Shown: positions 39,586 to 53,700, numbered from the stretch's first letter. The stretch is 64,000 bases of DNA from Angomonas deanei (GCA_903995115.1 LR877149.1:434001-498000), one strand, 5' to 3'. Program-made: numbers and translations. Notes: a model not told the origin generated them from the letters alone.

Positions 39586-40614
39586 TTAGGCGTTGTGCTG
39601 CAGGCCATAGCTTTGCTCCACTCGTGTGGCATTGTTGCGTACTACTTGTCTGATCAAGTCATCCACTAATTCACGTGCCTTCTTCTTCTTGTTCAGCTCG
39701 GCATCCACCTGATCCATCAGCCAGGGATAAAAGTCCAGCTCTACCTCGTTCAGGACGCGGTCGGCAAACCACCCCTCATCCTCCAGCCGAGAGAACACGC
39801 GGTTTTCTAAGTTGGTCATGTAGGACTTGGCGAACTGACGCGCCTGCAACTTTTCGCGCGTCTCCTTCTCCCGCTTGATGCGCTCCACCTCCTGCTTCTT
39901 TCTGCGCTCCTTCTCCTCGAACTTTCGCATCTCCGTCGCCTCCAGGCGTTGCGCCTCCAACAGCTCCTCCTTCCGCCTCTGCTCGAACTCTAACTGCTGT
40001 TCACGGAGCATCTCCAGTTCCTCCTCCTGCATCACCTCTAGTATGGCCTGTTCCATCGTCTTGCCGACCATCACCTCCAGAATGGGCTCTACCGCGTCGT
40101 CAAACTTGAACAAGTCTCCTTCGTTAATTTGCGTCTCGGCGTCCTTGCCCGTCTTCTGTGGGACAAACTTAGGGGTCGGTGGGCGGTCCATCAGCGGGTC
40201 CGTCTGCGTCTCCTGCTGGGCACACTCCACGGCGTCGGTGAGCTCCTCCAGGTACTCGTCGGTTTGGATCTCAATGTGCTGCCGGCCCTGAACGGGCTCT
40301 GGGGTGGCGAGCTTGCGGCGGGCCGCCTCCCCCTGCTGGCGCAGCTTGATAGAGGCCGCTTTTTGCGAGGCTTGCTTTCTTCGCTGACTATTTTGTAGCT
40401 GAAGCGTCTGCTGCTCCGACCTGGCCGTCGTCGACATGACGGGACTGGCGTAGGTGTTGCCGCGGTAGACGCGTCTGTCGTACATGATGTTGCCGTACTT
40501 GCGCGAGCCGCTGCCGGCAGGGTCGCGGTACTGGGGCTGCTGAAACCCCTGAGGGGGCTGCTGGAACGTGTAGGCCGCGGAGTTGGCCTCCGCCGCAGGG
40601 CGTTGTCTTTGCAT
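39586..40614 (-). CDS. RSP3: Radial spoke protein 3
   Basis: 342 residues from an ATG at 40612-40614. The Gln/Pro-rich N-terminus leads to the family hallmark YGNIMYDRRVYRGNTYA (about 40-56), present in RSP3 from algae to animals. A helical core follows with QTQTDP-type segments (ETQTDPLMDRPPTPKF), FDDAVEPILEVMVGKTMEQA and a long charged coiled coil (EELEMLREQQLEFEQRRKEELLE). Near the C-terminus come the conserved DRVLNEVELDFYPWLMDQV helices. RSP3 forms the stalk of axonemal radial spokes and anchors other spoke proteins. It is the best marker of a motile flagellum in this window. It lies next to the giant calpain-like gene on the same strand. Confidence 0.94.
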   Translation of the reverse strand: MQRQRPAAEANSAAYTFQQPPQGFQQPQYRDPAGSGSRKYGNIMYDRRVYRGNTYASPVMSTTARSEQQTLQLQNSQRRKQASQKAASIKLRQQGEAARRKLATPEPVQGRQHIEIQTDEYLEELTDAVECAQQETQTDPLMDRPPTPKFVPQKTGKDAETQINEGDLFKFDDAVEPILEVMVGKTMEQAILEVMQEEELEMLREQQLEFEQRRKEELLEAQRLEATEMRKFEEKERRKKQEVERIKREKETREKLQARQFAKSYMTNLENRVFSRLEDEGWFADRVLNEVELDFYPWLMDQVDAELNKKKKARELVDDLIRQVVRNNATRVEQSYGLQHNA

Positions 40615-41463
40615 GATTAGAATAAAAAAATCCGCTTAAATGCTAGAAAAATGTTAAACTTCTGTTTAACTTTTAGAGAGGGTAAAGTGAGAAAGAGAGA
40701 AGAATATCAGTAAGAGCGGAAACAGATGCAGCAGTCCATTTTAGCGCATCACGGAACAGCCCATCAAGATGAATATAATTTATTTTTATTTTTACAGGTA
40801 CGAGATAATACATCATTGTCAAAAAAACAGTGCTGGTATATACATATTGTTAATTTGACTATATATCGAAAAAAAAAAAAAAAAAATCGGAATCACAAAA
40901 TAAAAAAAGAAGTACCTCCCTCAAGATACGACTTTAGTGAAACCTTCACCTCTAGAATAGTGTTACATTTACTACAAAATGTCAGTTTTCTTTTTCTTTT
41001 GGCCCTATTGTCCTTGTATAAAAGTTTTCTTATTGTTTATTTGCGGTTACTGTTGTAATACTCGTATTTCGTATTAGCTTCGTACAGATACAGCGAGAAA
41101 CAACAACTAAAAATAGAAAGGAACACGTGCGCGATGAGATTTTCCATTTTCCAAAAAAAAAAAAAAAACTCCCTCAAGTTTTTTAATTTTTATTTTTATT
41201 GTCTCACAATTTAATGGATTTGACTCTCCCTTTTTTTTCTATTTTTTTTTTTTTTTTTTTGCGTACCTTCCTAAAAGTCAATACGTAACCATACAAGAAG
41301 GTTATTTACAATGACAAACCGCACTTCATAATGTTCATTGCAAACGTAAACAAAGCGACAAACCCACGAAAAAAAAAAAAAAAATGTCAGCCAAAAGAAA
41401 ACAAAACAACGACGGGAAAAAAAAAAAGATGTACAATATTATTAAAGAAAAAAAAAATGTCAC
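40615..41463. other. Long intergenic spacer with many homopolymers
   Basis: The longest gap in the window. It holds homopolymer runs of about 15-19 bases: A at 40869-40886, A near 41152-41168, T at 41242-41260 and A near 41370-41384, plus several shorter ones. A purine tract near 40674-40704 is a fair trans-splice signal for RSP3. Small frames are low-complexity and were rejected. It is presumably the 3' UTR of the giant gene and the 5' region of RSP3. Confidence 0.5.
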
Positions 41464-41711
41464 TTAAAATCTAGCGGACTCGGTATTCTTCTTCTTGGAC
41501 ACCCCTTGCGACACGGAACGTTTCTTTCCACCTCGACCAGAGATGGGAGGAAGTGCCTCGGCGTTACGGTCGTTTGCAGAGGAGGCGCGACGGCTCCTTC
41601 CGGTCGGGCGTGTGGTCTTTGCGGCGGTCGTCGCGGCGCGGTTCAGTGTGGGCAGACGCGTCTGCTGCAGGGGTCTAGCACCGGCGGGTGGGGCGACAAA
41701 TTTCACGGTCA
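41464..41711 (-). other. Basic, Ser/Arg-rich C-terminal tail of the giant calpain-like protein
   Basis: About 80 residues after the last beta-sandwich strand, rich in Arg, Ser, Thr and Pro (GRSRRASSANDRN, GRGGKKRSVSQ). It matches in style the tail of the neighbouring paralog (RTGSLPPTNNRTASGRRG). Such tails often bind microtubules; that is inference. Confidence 0.55.
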
Positions 41712-44700
41712 CACGCTTTGGTGTGTAGATGCTCAACGTGCATGGTGCGTCGCCGGTTTGGGGCGTGTTGGGGACCGTCACCAGCAGCGAGTAGCGTCCC
41801 GCCTGGGAGGCCTTGAAGGCCAGAGAGTGCTCACGGGCGTTGGTGGCCTCGCTCGTCGTGGCGCACCGGATACCCTGTTCGTCGAATACAGTGAAGATCA
41901 CATCGTCCTCTGCAATCGCGTCCCCCTTGCGCACCGTCTTTTGGTCCGTCACCTTGTCTTGGTGGAGAATAATGTGCACCGTGGTGGGGTCGCTCAGCAT
42001 AAAGTCCACCCGGACGCCGTCCTCGCCTGGGACGGCCTTCACCTTGGTGGTTGCCGGCTCACGCGACAGACCAGCAAAGTGGAGCGGTGTCAGCGTCACT
42101 TTAGCCATGCCGGGATAGACGGAAATGTTGAAGGAACCCATTTGGTTCGCCTTCATGGTGTACGGGATGAGATAGCACGTGGAGTTGGGGGGCAGCTCCA
42201 TGATGGAGCACACCTCGCGGGAGTCTAGCATCATACCCTTCTGCAGGAAGCGGTGGGTGCTGTTGGTGATGAGTGGGGTCGGCGGGGTGGACGTCATGAT
42301 GGGCTGCATCAGCGCGATACCGGTCTGTGGGTAGTGGTTGAGACCGTCGGGGTCGGTAAACAGGGGACCGCTGTGGCGCACCTCGGTGAGAATCGTCGTG
42401 GGGCGACTACCTTTATTCTCGACCAGGTAGATGGGGTTGTTACGGAACGAGGTAAACTTGGGATTTCCGCCAGCGGTGTTGTTGTCCCACGCGCCAGCGG
42501 CGGTTAGCCGGTCGCCGCAGTTAATGTGGCACCGCTGGATACTAGAAAAGTCACGCAGGAACACTGGAAGTGGGAGGTACAGAATGTCGTCGCGGTTTGC
42601 GTCGTAGCGGCAGGCACGGCGGAGGTCTTCCGTCCAGTTGGGGTCATTCAACTCCAGTGGGCCGTTGTAGAAGGGACTATAGTGGTTGTACGGGTTGTGC
42701 AGCTTGACTACCATGTCCGCGGGGTTGTTGGACCCACTGACCGTCTCCACGAGACCTATCAGCGCGTAACTGCACTGTGGGTGGATACCATCCATGTTAC
42801 CCTCCCCGTTCGACATGCACAACACAATGTCTCCTCTGGAAATATCGTCCGCGATGCCTCTCCAGAAGCCTACCGTGCTGGCATCGCCAATGTTCGCCGC
42901 CTCGGCCAATTTGGCATCAAAAGGCGCGTGGGTCACGGGGCGCCCGGTGAGGTCCCTTAGGGTCTCGTGAGGGGTGCAGTTGTCCAGCTTCTCGTACCCG
43001 CCCACAAACTTGGCGTAGGCCTTCTCCAACAGAAGTGGGTACCAGTAACGGTTGACACTCTGTACGAACATGGGCTCCATGTTGGCGTTGCACGGGACTC
43101 GGTCATCCACGTCCACGTAGACGGGGTTGCTGTTGGGGTCGAAGAAGAGAAACGTATAAGGGGCGTTGACGGGGTGACCTTCCGTGACGAGCAGACGCTT
43201 CAGCAGGACGGGGTGGCGACTCAACGCCGCGATAAAAGGGGACAGGTAGCCGACATCCCCTGGTGCCGAGAGCACATCCCCGGCGGAGACTTCGTCTGGG
43301 ATGACGGGGTCATATCGCCCCTCGGGGAAGAGCTCGCCTATACGCGGCCACTTGGGCGCTACATGGGAATTGGCGTCAAAGAACTCCTTGTCTTGCCAGC
43401 CGCGAATCTCCATCGCGAGCTCGTGGACTCGCTGGTTCAGTCGGTCCTCGAGGCTCGCGACGCGGTTGGGGTCCGCGCCAGACCGGACGGCAGCGCGCCG
43501 CTCCAGCTCCATGTCATGGAAGACGGGATCCTTATCGAGCGGCAATCGCTCCAACGGAATGCCTTCTGGGTTCTGATCAAGGTAGGCCCTCTCCTTACGA
43601 ATAAACTCCTCGGCCAACTCCTTTGCACGGTTGTTCAGGTCCGCCTCCAGCGTGCGAATCTTCTCCGAACTCTGCTTCTTCTTGCGCAGCTTCAGGCGCT
43701 CGAGCTCCTTGGAGTGGAACTCGGGGTCTTCAAAGAGCGGCAGGTCGCTTAGCGGCACCCCACACGGCTCGGGGTTCAGGAAGAGTCGCTCCTCCTCGAA
43801 CGTGCGTTTGGCGAGCTCCACGGAGCGGGCGGCCATACCCTCCCCGAGAACTGCAATGTCACTGTCGTGTTTACCAGATGCGTTGTCCTTGCTCAACAGA
43901 CGGCGTGTCCGTTCAATCTCCCGCATGCGCAAATCTTGGTTGAGCGGCAAGTCAGACAGGGGTATGTCCAGCGGGTTTTGGTCCATAAACGCGCGCTCCT
44001 TGTCGAGCAGCTGCTGGGCCAACTCATAGGCACGATCGTTGAGACGCTCCTCTAATGCCTTCACCGTCGCCGCATTGCGGGGGTCCTGCTTCAAGGAGCG
44101 GCGCTGCTCCTCCATCTTCCGGAACTGCTCATCACCGTTAAGCGGCACATCCGCGATTGGGACCCCGAGTGGCTCGGGGTCCAGGAAGCTCCTGCCCTTT
44201 TCGACGAGGTCCTTCGCCAGCAAGTGCCCTCGCTCGTTCATGCGCGCCTCCAGCTGGGTGATGGTCTTCTGGTTGGGGGTCGGCTGCTGAAGTTGGTCTC
44301 TCCGCTGGCGCTCCAATTCCCTAAACTCCTTGTCGGTGCCCAAAGGCAGATAGCGCAGCGGCACGCCCTCGGGTTCCTGGTCCATAAATGCCCTCTCCTT
44401 CTCAATGAACTCCGTGGCGATTTCGTTCACGCGATCGGCCATCTGGTCCTCGCACTTGCGAATTTCTTCCTGGTTGCGCTTCGGGTCCTTTCGCAGCTGT
44501 CGTCTTCTGCGCTCCACCGGGTTCAGGCGGTCGTCGTGGTTCAGCGGCAAGTCCTCCAGCGGTACGCCCATCGGCTCCTTGTCCAAGAAGGCGCGCTCCT
44601 TGTTGAGTAGGTTGCGTGCCACCTGCTTGCATCGGTCGTTCAGGGTAGCCTCAATGCCGCCAATCGCGGAGGGCCCACTGGACGGGTCTCGCTTCATCTT

Positions 44701-47700
44701 CAGTCGCTCCTTCTCCAGCGCGCGAAAACCGGCGTCGCTGTTCAAGGGGAGGTCCGCCAGCGGCACACCCTCTGGTTCCGGCTCTAGAAACGCACGCTCG
44801 GCATTCAAAAAGGTTCGCGCCAGCTCGTGGGAGCGTTCATTCATCTTTTCCTCAATCGCACTCACCTGTGCCTCCCCGGTTCCTCTCTGCAGGTTCTTCT
44901 TCTTCCTTCGTCGCTCCCGCGCGAGGTCGCCGAAGGTTTGATCCGAGTCTAACGGCAGCTCACTCAGCTGAACGCCTTCCGGCTCAGGGTCAAGGAAGTC
45001 GCGGTCGGAGGCCAAGATTTGCCGGGCGAGCTCCTGCGCGCGCTTGGACATGCGGTCTTGCATCTCCGTCGCGACGTGAGGGCTCGGCGTGCTGTTCTTA
45101 CTGTTCTTGTACAGGGCAATTTCAGCCTCCTTGAATTCGGGGTCCTCGTCGAGACCGAGCTCATACAGCGGCACACCCTCCGGCTCCGGTTCCATAAACT
45201 CGCGTCGCTTCACAAATTCGTTTCGCGCCAAGGCGTGGGAGCGTTGGTTGAGTTCCGTGCACAGTTCACGTAGCACCTCCTTGTTCATGTTCGCCACTCG
45301 CGGGTCCTTGGAGCGACGGCGGTACTCCGCCTCGAGCTGCACAAACGTCGGGTCGTCGTCCAGAGGGACGTCCATGATATGCATACCCTCCGGCTCCTGG
45401 TCCAGGAATCCGCGCTCCTCATTGATAAGGTCATCGGCGATTTCGCACGCGCGCTTGTCCATCTCATCCTCGATGGCCACCATGTCCACCGCCTTCACAC
45501 GGCCTTGACCGCGCTTCCTGCGTCGCTTGTTCGCCAAGTCGCGAAACTTCTCATCGACGTGGAGGTTCAGCTCCTTGGTGGGGATACCGCGGTAGCACTG
45601 CTTCAACGGGGCCAAATCCTGGTCAATCACGTCCTCCGCCAACTCGTTCGCCCGCTGTCTCAGCAACTCCTCGTCCTCGAGGACGGCGTCCATCTTGCAG
45701 GCCCGCTTGTGCTGACGTCGCTGACGCTCCAGCTTCTTGAACTTGTCATCGGTGCTCAGTGGCAGCTCCTCAATCGCAATGTTCTTAATCTCCCTTGGCA
45801 AAAACTCTCTGTCGTCGTCGACCACTTTTACCGCCAACGCGTGGGCGCGCTCGTTCAACTTCTTCTCCAAGTCGTTGATCGTGCTGCTAGGGTCCTGTCG
45901 TGCGACGGCGAGGGCCCGCTCCAACTCCAACTTCCCAAACTCCTCATCCGTGTCCAAGGGCAAGTCGACCAAATCGACGCCCCCTGGCTGCACGTCAAGG
46001 TACTTATCGCGGCCTCCACGCAGCTGCTGCAGCGCAATCTCGTCTGCCCGCTGCTGCAGTTTGTCCTTCAAGTCCTCCGCGGAGTGGGTCGTGTTTCGCT
46101 CGGGGTGCTTCAACGTGCGGCGAAGGTCCTTCTCGGTGCGATTGAACTCCTTGTCGGTGTCGAGCGCGATGAGCTCCTTTGGAATACCATAGGAGGAGTC
46201 CTTGAGGAACCCACGGTCTTCGGTCTTGGTAGCAGCCGCCACCTCGCGCGCCCGCTTGTTCAGCTTCTCCTCCAAGTCGCTGAGCTCAGCCTTCTTGGAG
46301 GACTTGTTCGGGGCCGCCAGCAAGCGGAGTCGCTCCACTTCAAGATTCTTGAACGGCTCGTCGGCGTCTAGCGGGACGTCGTCGATGGGGATGCCTTCCG
46401 GTTCGGGGTCCAAAAACGCGCGGTTCTTCAAACGCAGATCCTTCGCGAGATCCAGTGCCCGCTTGTTCAGCTTGTTGACCGTTTCTGACACGACATTGTC
46501 ATTCTTGGGGACCGACTTTTGGGTGCGCAGCTCCTTCTCCAAAGCCTTGAATTGGGAGTCGGTATCGAGAGGGAGCAACTCCAGTGGCACGCCGTCCGGT
46601 CGACGCTCCAGTTCCGCGCGGTCGTTTAGGATCTTATCCTTGGCCACCTCATGTGAACGGTCGTTGAGCTTACTCTGCGTGCTCCTCACCGCGGACATGT
46701 CGTTTTGCTTCTTCGCCTCTCTGAGCTTGGGGATGAGCGCCTTGAACTCCTCGTCGTTGTGGAGGTTCAAGAGTGCGATGGGGTACCCCTCCGGTTCCTT
46801 ATCAAGTCCAACCAAATCGTCTTCCAATTGCTTCTTGGCCAGTTCGTGACTTCGCTTATTCAGGTTCTCCTCCAGCTCCTTCACCCGGGCGTCGTTGCCC
46901 TTCCGCTTCTGCCTCGCGCGCTCCACCTCCATTTGGTGGAACTTGCTGTCACTGTCCAGCGGCAACACATCCAGGGGGACGCCCTCGGGGTTGGGGTCCA
47001 GGTAGTGCCTGTCCTTCTCCAGCGCCTGCTGTGCTAGTTCGTGCGCACGGGCGTTCAGCTGGTCCTCGAGCTCCAAAATGGTGGTGGCATTCTTCACGGG
47101 GTTGGTTGCCTTTAGTACGGCACGCTCCACCTCCATGTCGTGAAATACCTTATCGTCATCCACCGCCAGCTCGGCAATGGGCACGCCTTCTGGTTCTCGG
47201 TCGAGGTACTCTCGGTCACCCTTGAGTAAGCCGTCTGCCATTTGCTCCGCCATGCTATTCAAGCTCTGTACAACGGGGTCCGCATCGACGGAGCGGGACT
47301 TGACCAGCTTGCTCTTCTCCTCCAGCATGCTGGCGCACTTGGCGTCCTTGTGGAGATTCAGAATCTCGAGGGGAATACCGCGCGGGGCCTGGGTGAGCCC
47401 GTGGAGGTCCTCCGCCTTTAGCTCCTTCGCCAACTCCTTAGCCCGCTGGCACAACTCGGACTCCAGTTCCTTTATCTTGGATCCATTCTTGACGGCGTCC
47501 CCCAACTTGAGCTGCGCGCGCTCCACCTCCATTGCATGGAAACTAGGGTCAGTGTCTAGGGGCAAACGGGAGACTGGGATACCCTCCAACTTTGCCGGGA
47601 GGTAGGCGCGATCGTTGTTGAGGACGTTGTCGGCCATCTGGTCCAGTCTGTCGTTCATCTTCTCCTGAAGGTCCGCCACCGCACCGGCGGAGGAGGCGCT

Positions 47701-50700
47701 ACTCTTCGCGGCTCTCAAGTCGTCCACCATTTGCGCAAAGATGGGGTCACTGTGGGGCTTCAGGGAGTCGATGGGGATGCCTCGTGGCGCCTGATTCAGC
47801 CCGTGAAGGTCTTCTTGGATCTGCAGCTTGGCCAACTCATGGGCACGCGCGTTGAGTTTCTCCTCCAGCGCGGGTATTTCCTGGGAACCAGCATTCTTCG
47901 CCTTCACCTCGGCGCGCTTCGCCTCCAGCTTGCGGAACTCCTCATCGGTGTCCAGTGGCAAGATGCCAACGGGCACACCCTCGGGCGTCTGATCCAGATA
48001 GTCTCGATCCTTCTTCAGTTGATCTAACGCAATCTCATGCGCCAGAAGGTTGAGCTGCTTCTCCATCTCCTCCACCTTCTGCCGGTTGGCGTCGCCTGTG
48101 TTTTGGAGAGAGAGCTTCTTGTTCTCGAGGTCCTTGAACTCCTCGTTTTCAGACAAGGGCAAGAGCGCAAACGGAATACCCTCCGGGGTGGCGTCGAGGT
48201 AGCTCGCACGGTCATTCTTCAGGAATTCCTCGGCGAGCTCAAAGTTTCTGTCGTCCAGCTTATCCCGGAGCGACTTTAACTTTGCGGCATTTCGTGACGG
48301 GTCCTTCGCCAGGCGACGGAGCTCCGACATGTTGGACGCGAACCGGTCGTCGTCGTGGCACTTCAACAGCGCGAGCGGCACACCGAGCGGCTTGGGGTTC
48401 AGGCCGGTCAAATCATTTTGTCGCTGCTGCTTCGCCAAATCCTCTGCGGCCGCGTACAGTTCCTGTTCCAAATCCTTGGCGACCCTGCTGTCGGACTTCT
48501 TGGACTTTTCAGCCGCGCGCTGAATCTCCAGATTGTGAAACGTGGGATCGGTGTCGAGCGGAAGGTCGGCGACGGGCACACCTAGAATTTCGTTTCCAAG
48601 ATAACCTCTGTCGCCTTCCAGCACATTGCGTGCCAGCTCGTGTGCTCGGTCGTTCATGGCCGCCTGCTGGGTGCGTATCTTGTCCGCAAACCGTACAGGG
48701 TCATTCTTAAGAACACGAATCTCATTGATCATGGTGGCCATCTTGGAGTCCTGGTGGGGCTTCAGCAGCTCCAGCGGAACGCCGAGAGGTTTCTTGTCGA
48801 CCCCACTGAGATCCTCCTCCTTTTGCTCGAGCGCCAGCTCGTGTGCCTTCTCGTTGAGCTTCTCCTGAAGAGACGTGATGCTGCCCGCGTTGGCGACGGG
48901 GTCCTCCAACTCCATAATGGCACGCTTGACGTCGAGGTCGTGGTACGCCGGCTCCGTGTTCAAGGGCAAAATACTCAGCGGGACGCCCTCTGGGTTATCG
49001 TCAAGGTACTCGTCACGGTTCTTCTCCAACGCCTCCCTGGCAAGAGCATGTACCCTGTCATCAATCTTTTGCGAAATGCCAGCGGCACGCGACTTGAGAG
49101 CCGGGGTCATTTCCACTCTTCGGAGCTCATCCACCAACTTCTTGACCTCCTCGTCCTCCCGGGGTCGCAGAAGCTCGAGCGGGATGCCCATTGGTTTCTG
49201 ATTCACCTTGGCAAAGTCATTCTTTAGCACATCCAGCGCCAAGTCGCGAACGCGGTCGTTCATGTCCTTCTCCAGCTTCTCGATCGCTTCACGATTTTCA
49301 AAGGCGTCCGCCGCCCTCAGCTTCTCTCGCTGCGCCTTCATGGATTGGAAGTTGCTGTCGGTCAGGTAGGGAATGTCTTCCAATGGCACACCTTCGGGGG
49401 TCTTGTTCAGAAAATACATGTCGCCATTCTTCTTTTCGTTCGCCAACGCCACCAGACGCTTATCCATAATATCCAGCAACTCGTCATCGTCGAGCATGGC
49501 GGTGGGGGAAATCTTGTTCTGACGCTTCTGGAAGGCAGCCCCGGCAAACACCTTATCGTTGTGCGGCTGCAGGTCCTCCGTCGGGATATCGTCGTAGGAC
49601 GACTTGAACGGCTTCAGGTCATCGGCCATCACCTCCCTTGCCAGCTTCTTGGCGCGCTCGTTCAGCAGCGCCTCGGTGGACTTGATCGCCGCCGCATTCG
49701 CCTTGGGGTCACTCGCCTTCAGTTTCGCCCTTTCCACCTCCAAGTCCTTAAACTCTTCGTCGGTTTCGAGCGGCAGGTGGGCCAGTGGGATACCGAGCGG
49801 CTTGGGGTCCATGTAAGACCCGCGGTCGCCTCCAGTCAGCTGCTCCGCCAGCTCGTGTGCGCGTTCATTCAACTCGCGGTTCAAGGCGTCAATCTCGGAC
49901 TTGTTGCCACCGGGGTTCTTCTTGAGGTTGCGGAGCTGCTTGATGAGGTTCGCACTCGTTTCGTCCTGGTGAAGATAGAGAGACTCCTTCGGGACACCCT
50001 TCGGTGCGTCATCCACCGCAGACAGGTCGTCCTCCTTCACACCCTTCGCCAGTTCGTGGGCACGGTTATTCAAGTCGCGCTGTAGGGACTTGATCTTGTC
50101 GGCGTTACGGCGGGGATCGGACAACTTGAGCGTGGCTCGCTCCGCCTCCATCTCCTGAAAGAGGCTGTCCTCGTCAAGAGGCACATCGCACAATTCCACA
50201 CCCTCGGGCTCTTGGTCGAGGTAGTCCCGGTCCATGTGTCGGTCAGCCATCTCTTCCAGGTAGGCGTTCATCTTGGCCTTGTGGCTGTCCACTCCGTCAA
50301 AGTCGTCCGCGTCCTTCAGGCTGCGCAACTCGTCAACGTAGGCGGCAAACTGGGCGTCCTCGTGCGGCTTCAGAAGATCCACCGCTACGCCGCGGGGCTT
50401 GCTGTTTAGACCATCCATATCTTCCTTCTTTTGATTGCGGGCCAATTCGTGTGCCCGGTCGTTCAACTGGGTTTCCAAATCCTTGATATCCGCCTTGTTC
50501 TTTCGGCGGGTCCTGCGCCTTGAGGACGGCACGCTTACTCTCCAGCTTCTTGAACGTCTCATCCGTGTCGAGGGGAAGCACCTCCAGGGAGACGCCCTCC
50601 GGGTCTTTGTCGAGGTAGCCTCGATCGCTCTCCACCATGTTTTTGGCCAAAGACTGCGCCCTCTGGTTCATGGAGTCCACCAGTGCCGCCAACGCGGCCG

Positions 50701-53700
50701 CCTGAGACGGGTCCTTCTCCAACTCGCGTCGCTTCTCCACCATCTCGGCAAACTGCGGGTCGCTGTGGGGATCCAAAACCTCCAGTGGGACGCCGTTCGG
50801 TTTCTCATCGATTCCCTCCAGGTCCTTCTGGCGTCGCTCCTCCGCTAGTTCAATCGCCCGCAGGTTGAGCTGGTCCTCCAGTTCCTTGATCTTGTCGGCA
50901 TTGCGGCGCGCATTTTCGGCCTTCAGCACAGCGCGCTTCACCTCAGCGGCGTGGAAAGTGGGGTCCGTGTCCAGCGGCAGAATGTCCAGCGGCACACCCT
51001 TGGGGTTGGCGACCAAGTAGTCTCTGTCCCCGTTAAGCGCAGCGTCGGCCAGTGCCTCGGCGCGGGCGTTCATCTGCTCCTTCAGGGCCGCCACCTTTTG
51101 GTCGCTCGGGTCGAGCGTGTCTAGCTCGCGCAACTTGTTGACACACGCCGCAAACTCCGCATCGTCGAACGGCTTGAGAGACTCGATGGGGATATCCCGT
51201 GGGGCTTGATTAAGACCCTCCAGTTCGTTCGCTTTCCGTGCCTTGGCCAATTCATGGGCGCGTTGGTTGAGTTGGTCCTCCAGCTGTTTGATGGAGCTGG
51301 CGTTCCTCTTCGCGTCCAGTGCCTTCAAGTTCGCGCGTTGCGACTCGAGATCACTGAAGACGGGGTCCTCGTCCAACCGCAACACGGGGAGCGGAACCCC
51401 TTCGGGATTCTCGTCCAAGTACTTTCGATCCGACAGCACAATGTCCTTGGCAATGTCCGAGCACCGCTCGTTCATCTTCTCCTGGAGCTTTTTTGATGTG
51501 GTCGGCGTTCAAGGAAGGTTCCTTCTTGTACTCGCGCAATTGGTTCACCATCGCCGCAAACTCGGGGTCCTCGTGTGGGTTCAGTGTTTCCAGGGGAATA
51601 CCGCGAGGAGCTTGGTCAAGCCCCTTTAAGTCCTCCCGCTTCTGCTCCTTTGCCAGCTCATGAAGTCGCTCATTCATCTTCCCCTCCAGACTCTTGATCT
51701 TGGTGGCGTTCTTTGTCGCATTCTCGCCGCGCAGCTTGGCCCGCTCCAACTCCAGCTCGTGAAACTTGGGGTCGGTGTCTAGTGGAAGAATGTCGATGGG
51801 GACACCTTCGGGATTCTGGTCGAGGAAGTCACGGTCGCCGGTCATCTTCTGTTTGGCGATCCCGCATGCCATTTCGTTGAGCTCGGCCGTCAGCTTAGCC
51901 GCCGCGGCAGGGTCGCTTTCCAACAACCGCCGTCGCTCCTCTTCCTTCTTGAGGAACGCGGGTTCGTTGCCGAGGTTTAGCATTTCGATCGGGATGCCCT
52001 CCGGATCACCGGTAATGTACTCTTTACGCACCTTGTGCGCCAGCTCCGACGCCCGCGCATCCAGCTGCTTCTCCAAGTCCTTCAGCTTGCTGCTGTCTGG
52101 CTGTTTGGCACGTAGGGAACGGGCGTCCGTTTCCAAATTGACAAACAGAGGATCATCGTTGACGTTGATGGCCGACAGCGGAATTCCTTCCGGATTTTGG
52201 TTCAGACCGCGCCTCTCCTTATCGTGCAACTCCTGCGCCAGTTCTTTGGCACGGTCGTTCAACTGGGCGAGAAGGTCGTCCTGGAGCGACGCGCTGTCGC
52301 CGTTCTTTGCGTCTCTGTACTTCTCTTCCAAATCGACAAAGGTGTCGTCCGAGTCAAGGGGGAGGTCACGCAGGGCGACGGACAGAGGCTTCTGCTCCAA
52401 GTCCGCCCTCGTGCTGTCCTTAATGAGCGCCGCCAGTTCATGTGCACGACGGTTCATCTGGTCCTCGAGTCCCTTGACATCCCCGGAGCCGCCTTGAGAG
52501 TTCAGTTTCGCTCTCTTCTCCTCCAGCTGCTTGAACTTTGGATCGTCATCAATGGGAACCTGGCGAAGTAGAACGCCCTCCGGGCGCTCGTCCAAGAAGG
52601 CACGGTCGCTCTTCAGCTTCTCCGCGGCGAGGGCCTCCGCACGATTACGGAGGGACTCCTCCACCGCCTCATTCCCGATGCCCCTGCTGCGCTTGTTGGT
52701 TTGTCTCTGCGACTCCAACTTGCGAAAGTCCTCATCGTCGTCGAGGTTCAACGCACTCAGAGGCACACCGCGAATGGCATTACCCAGAAACGCCGCACGT
52801 TCGTCGGCGTTTAACTTCCGGGCAATGTCCGTCGCCCGTGCACTGAGTTTGTCTTCCAGCTCCTTCGCCCGTGCAGTATCACCGGCTTTGAGGGCCTCCC
52901 GACGCTCCTTCTCCAGTGCGAGAAATTGATCATCACTGTTCAGGGGGAGCGCGTGCAAGTCGCGTCCTTCGTAGTCCGACGTCAGGTACTGCTCTCTCTC
53001 CTTCCACGCTTTTTCGTCCGCCAGCTCCGCCGCCCTACTGTTCATCTTGTTAAAGAGGCTCTTCAGCTGGTCGGCATTCTTCTTTGGATCTTTCATAAGC
53101 GCAGCGGCCTCCGCTTCCAGTTTCTTGTACTTTTCGTCCGAATCCAAATCAAGGTCTGAAAGTGGAATGCGGAGTTGCTCCGGGGTCAGCTGGCTTCGTA
53201 TCTCGTCGATGCGCTTGTCCATCAGATCGTGTGCCCTCCCGTTGAGCGCCGCCCCGAGGGCCTTGGCCTTCTCCTGGTCACCTTCCAATAAGGCCGCGGC
53301 CCGTTGTCCAATGAGTTTCGTGCACTCGGCGTCATCGGCGAGACCCAGAACATCCGTTGGGATACCTCGCACGGTACCATCGACACACGCCTTCAGGTGA
53401 TCCTCCTTGAGCTTCTTGGCGCGCGCGTGAGCGTGTTGGTTCATGTTGTCCTCGAGGGCAGCAATCGCCTTGGCGTTCTTGCCATTGTGGTTGTCCGCCA
53501 TCAGTGACGCTCGTTGCTCCTCCTTGTCGGCGAATTCGGGGTCCTTATCCAGCTCAATACACGCGAGAGGGATGCCCTCCGGTTCATTGTCAAGAAAAGC
53601 ACGATCGTCAGCGAGTTTGGCCTTGGCAATTTCGTCCGCCCTGTCGCGCAGCTTTTGCTCCAGCTTCTTCACCTCATCTGCCTTGGAAGGGTCGTTCAAC

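Noticed and set aside
49345-50085. Long + strand frames inside the giant gene (here and at several other places)
   Set aside because: They are antisense shadows of a GC-rich repetitive coding region and show no independent domain or spacer.
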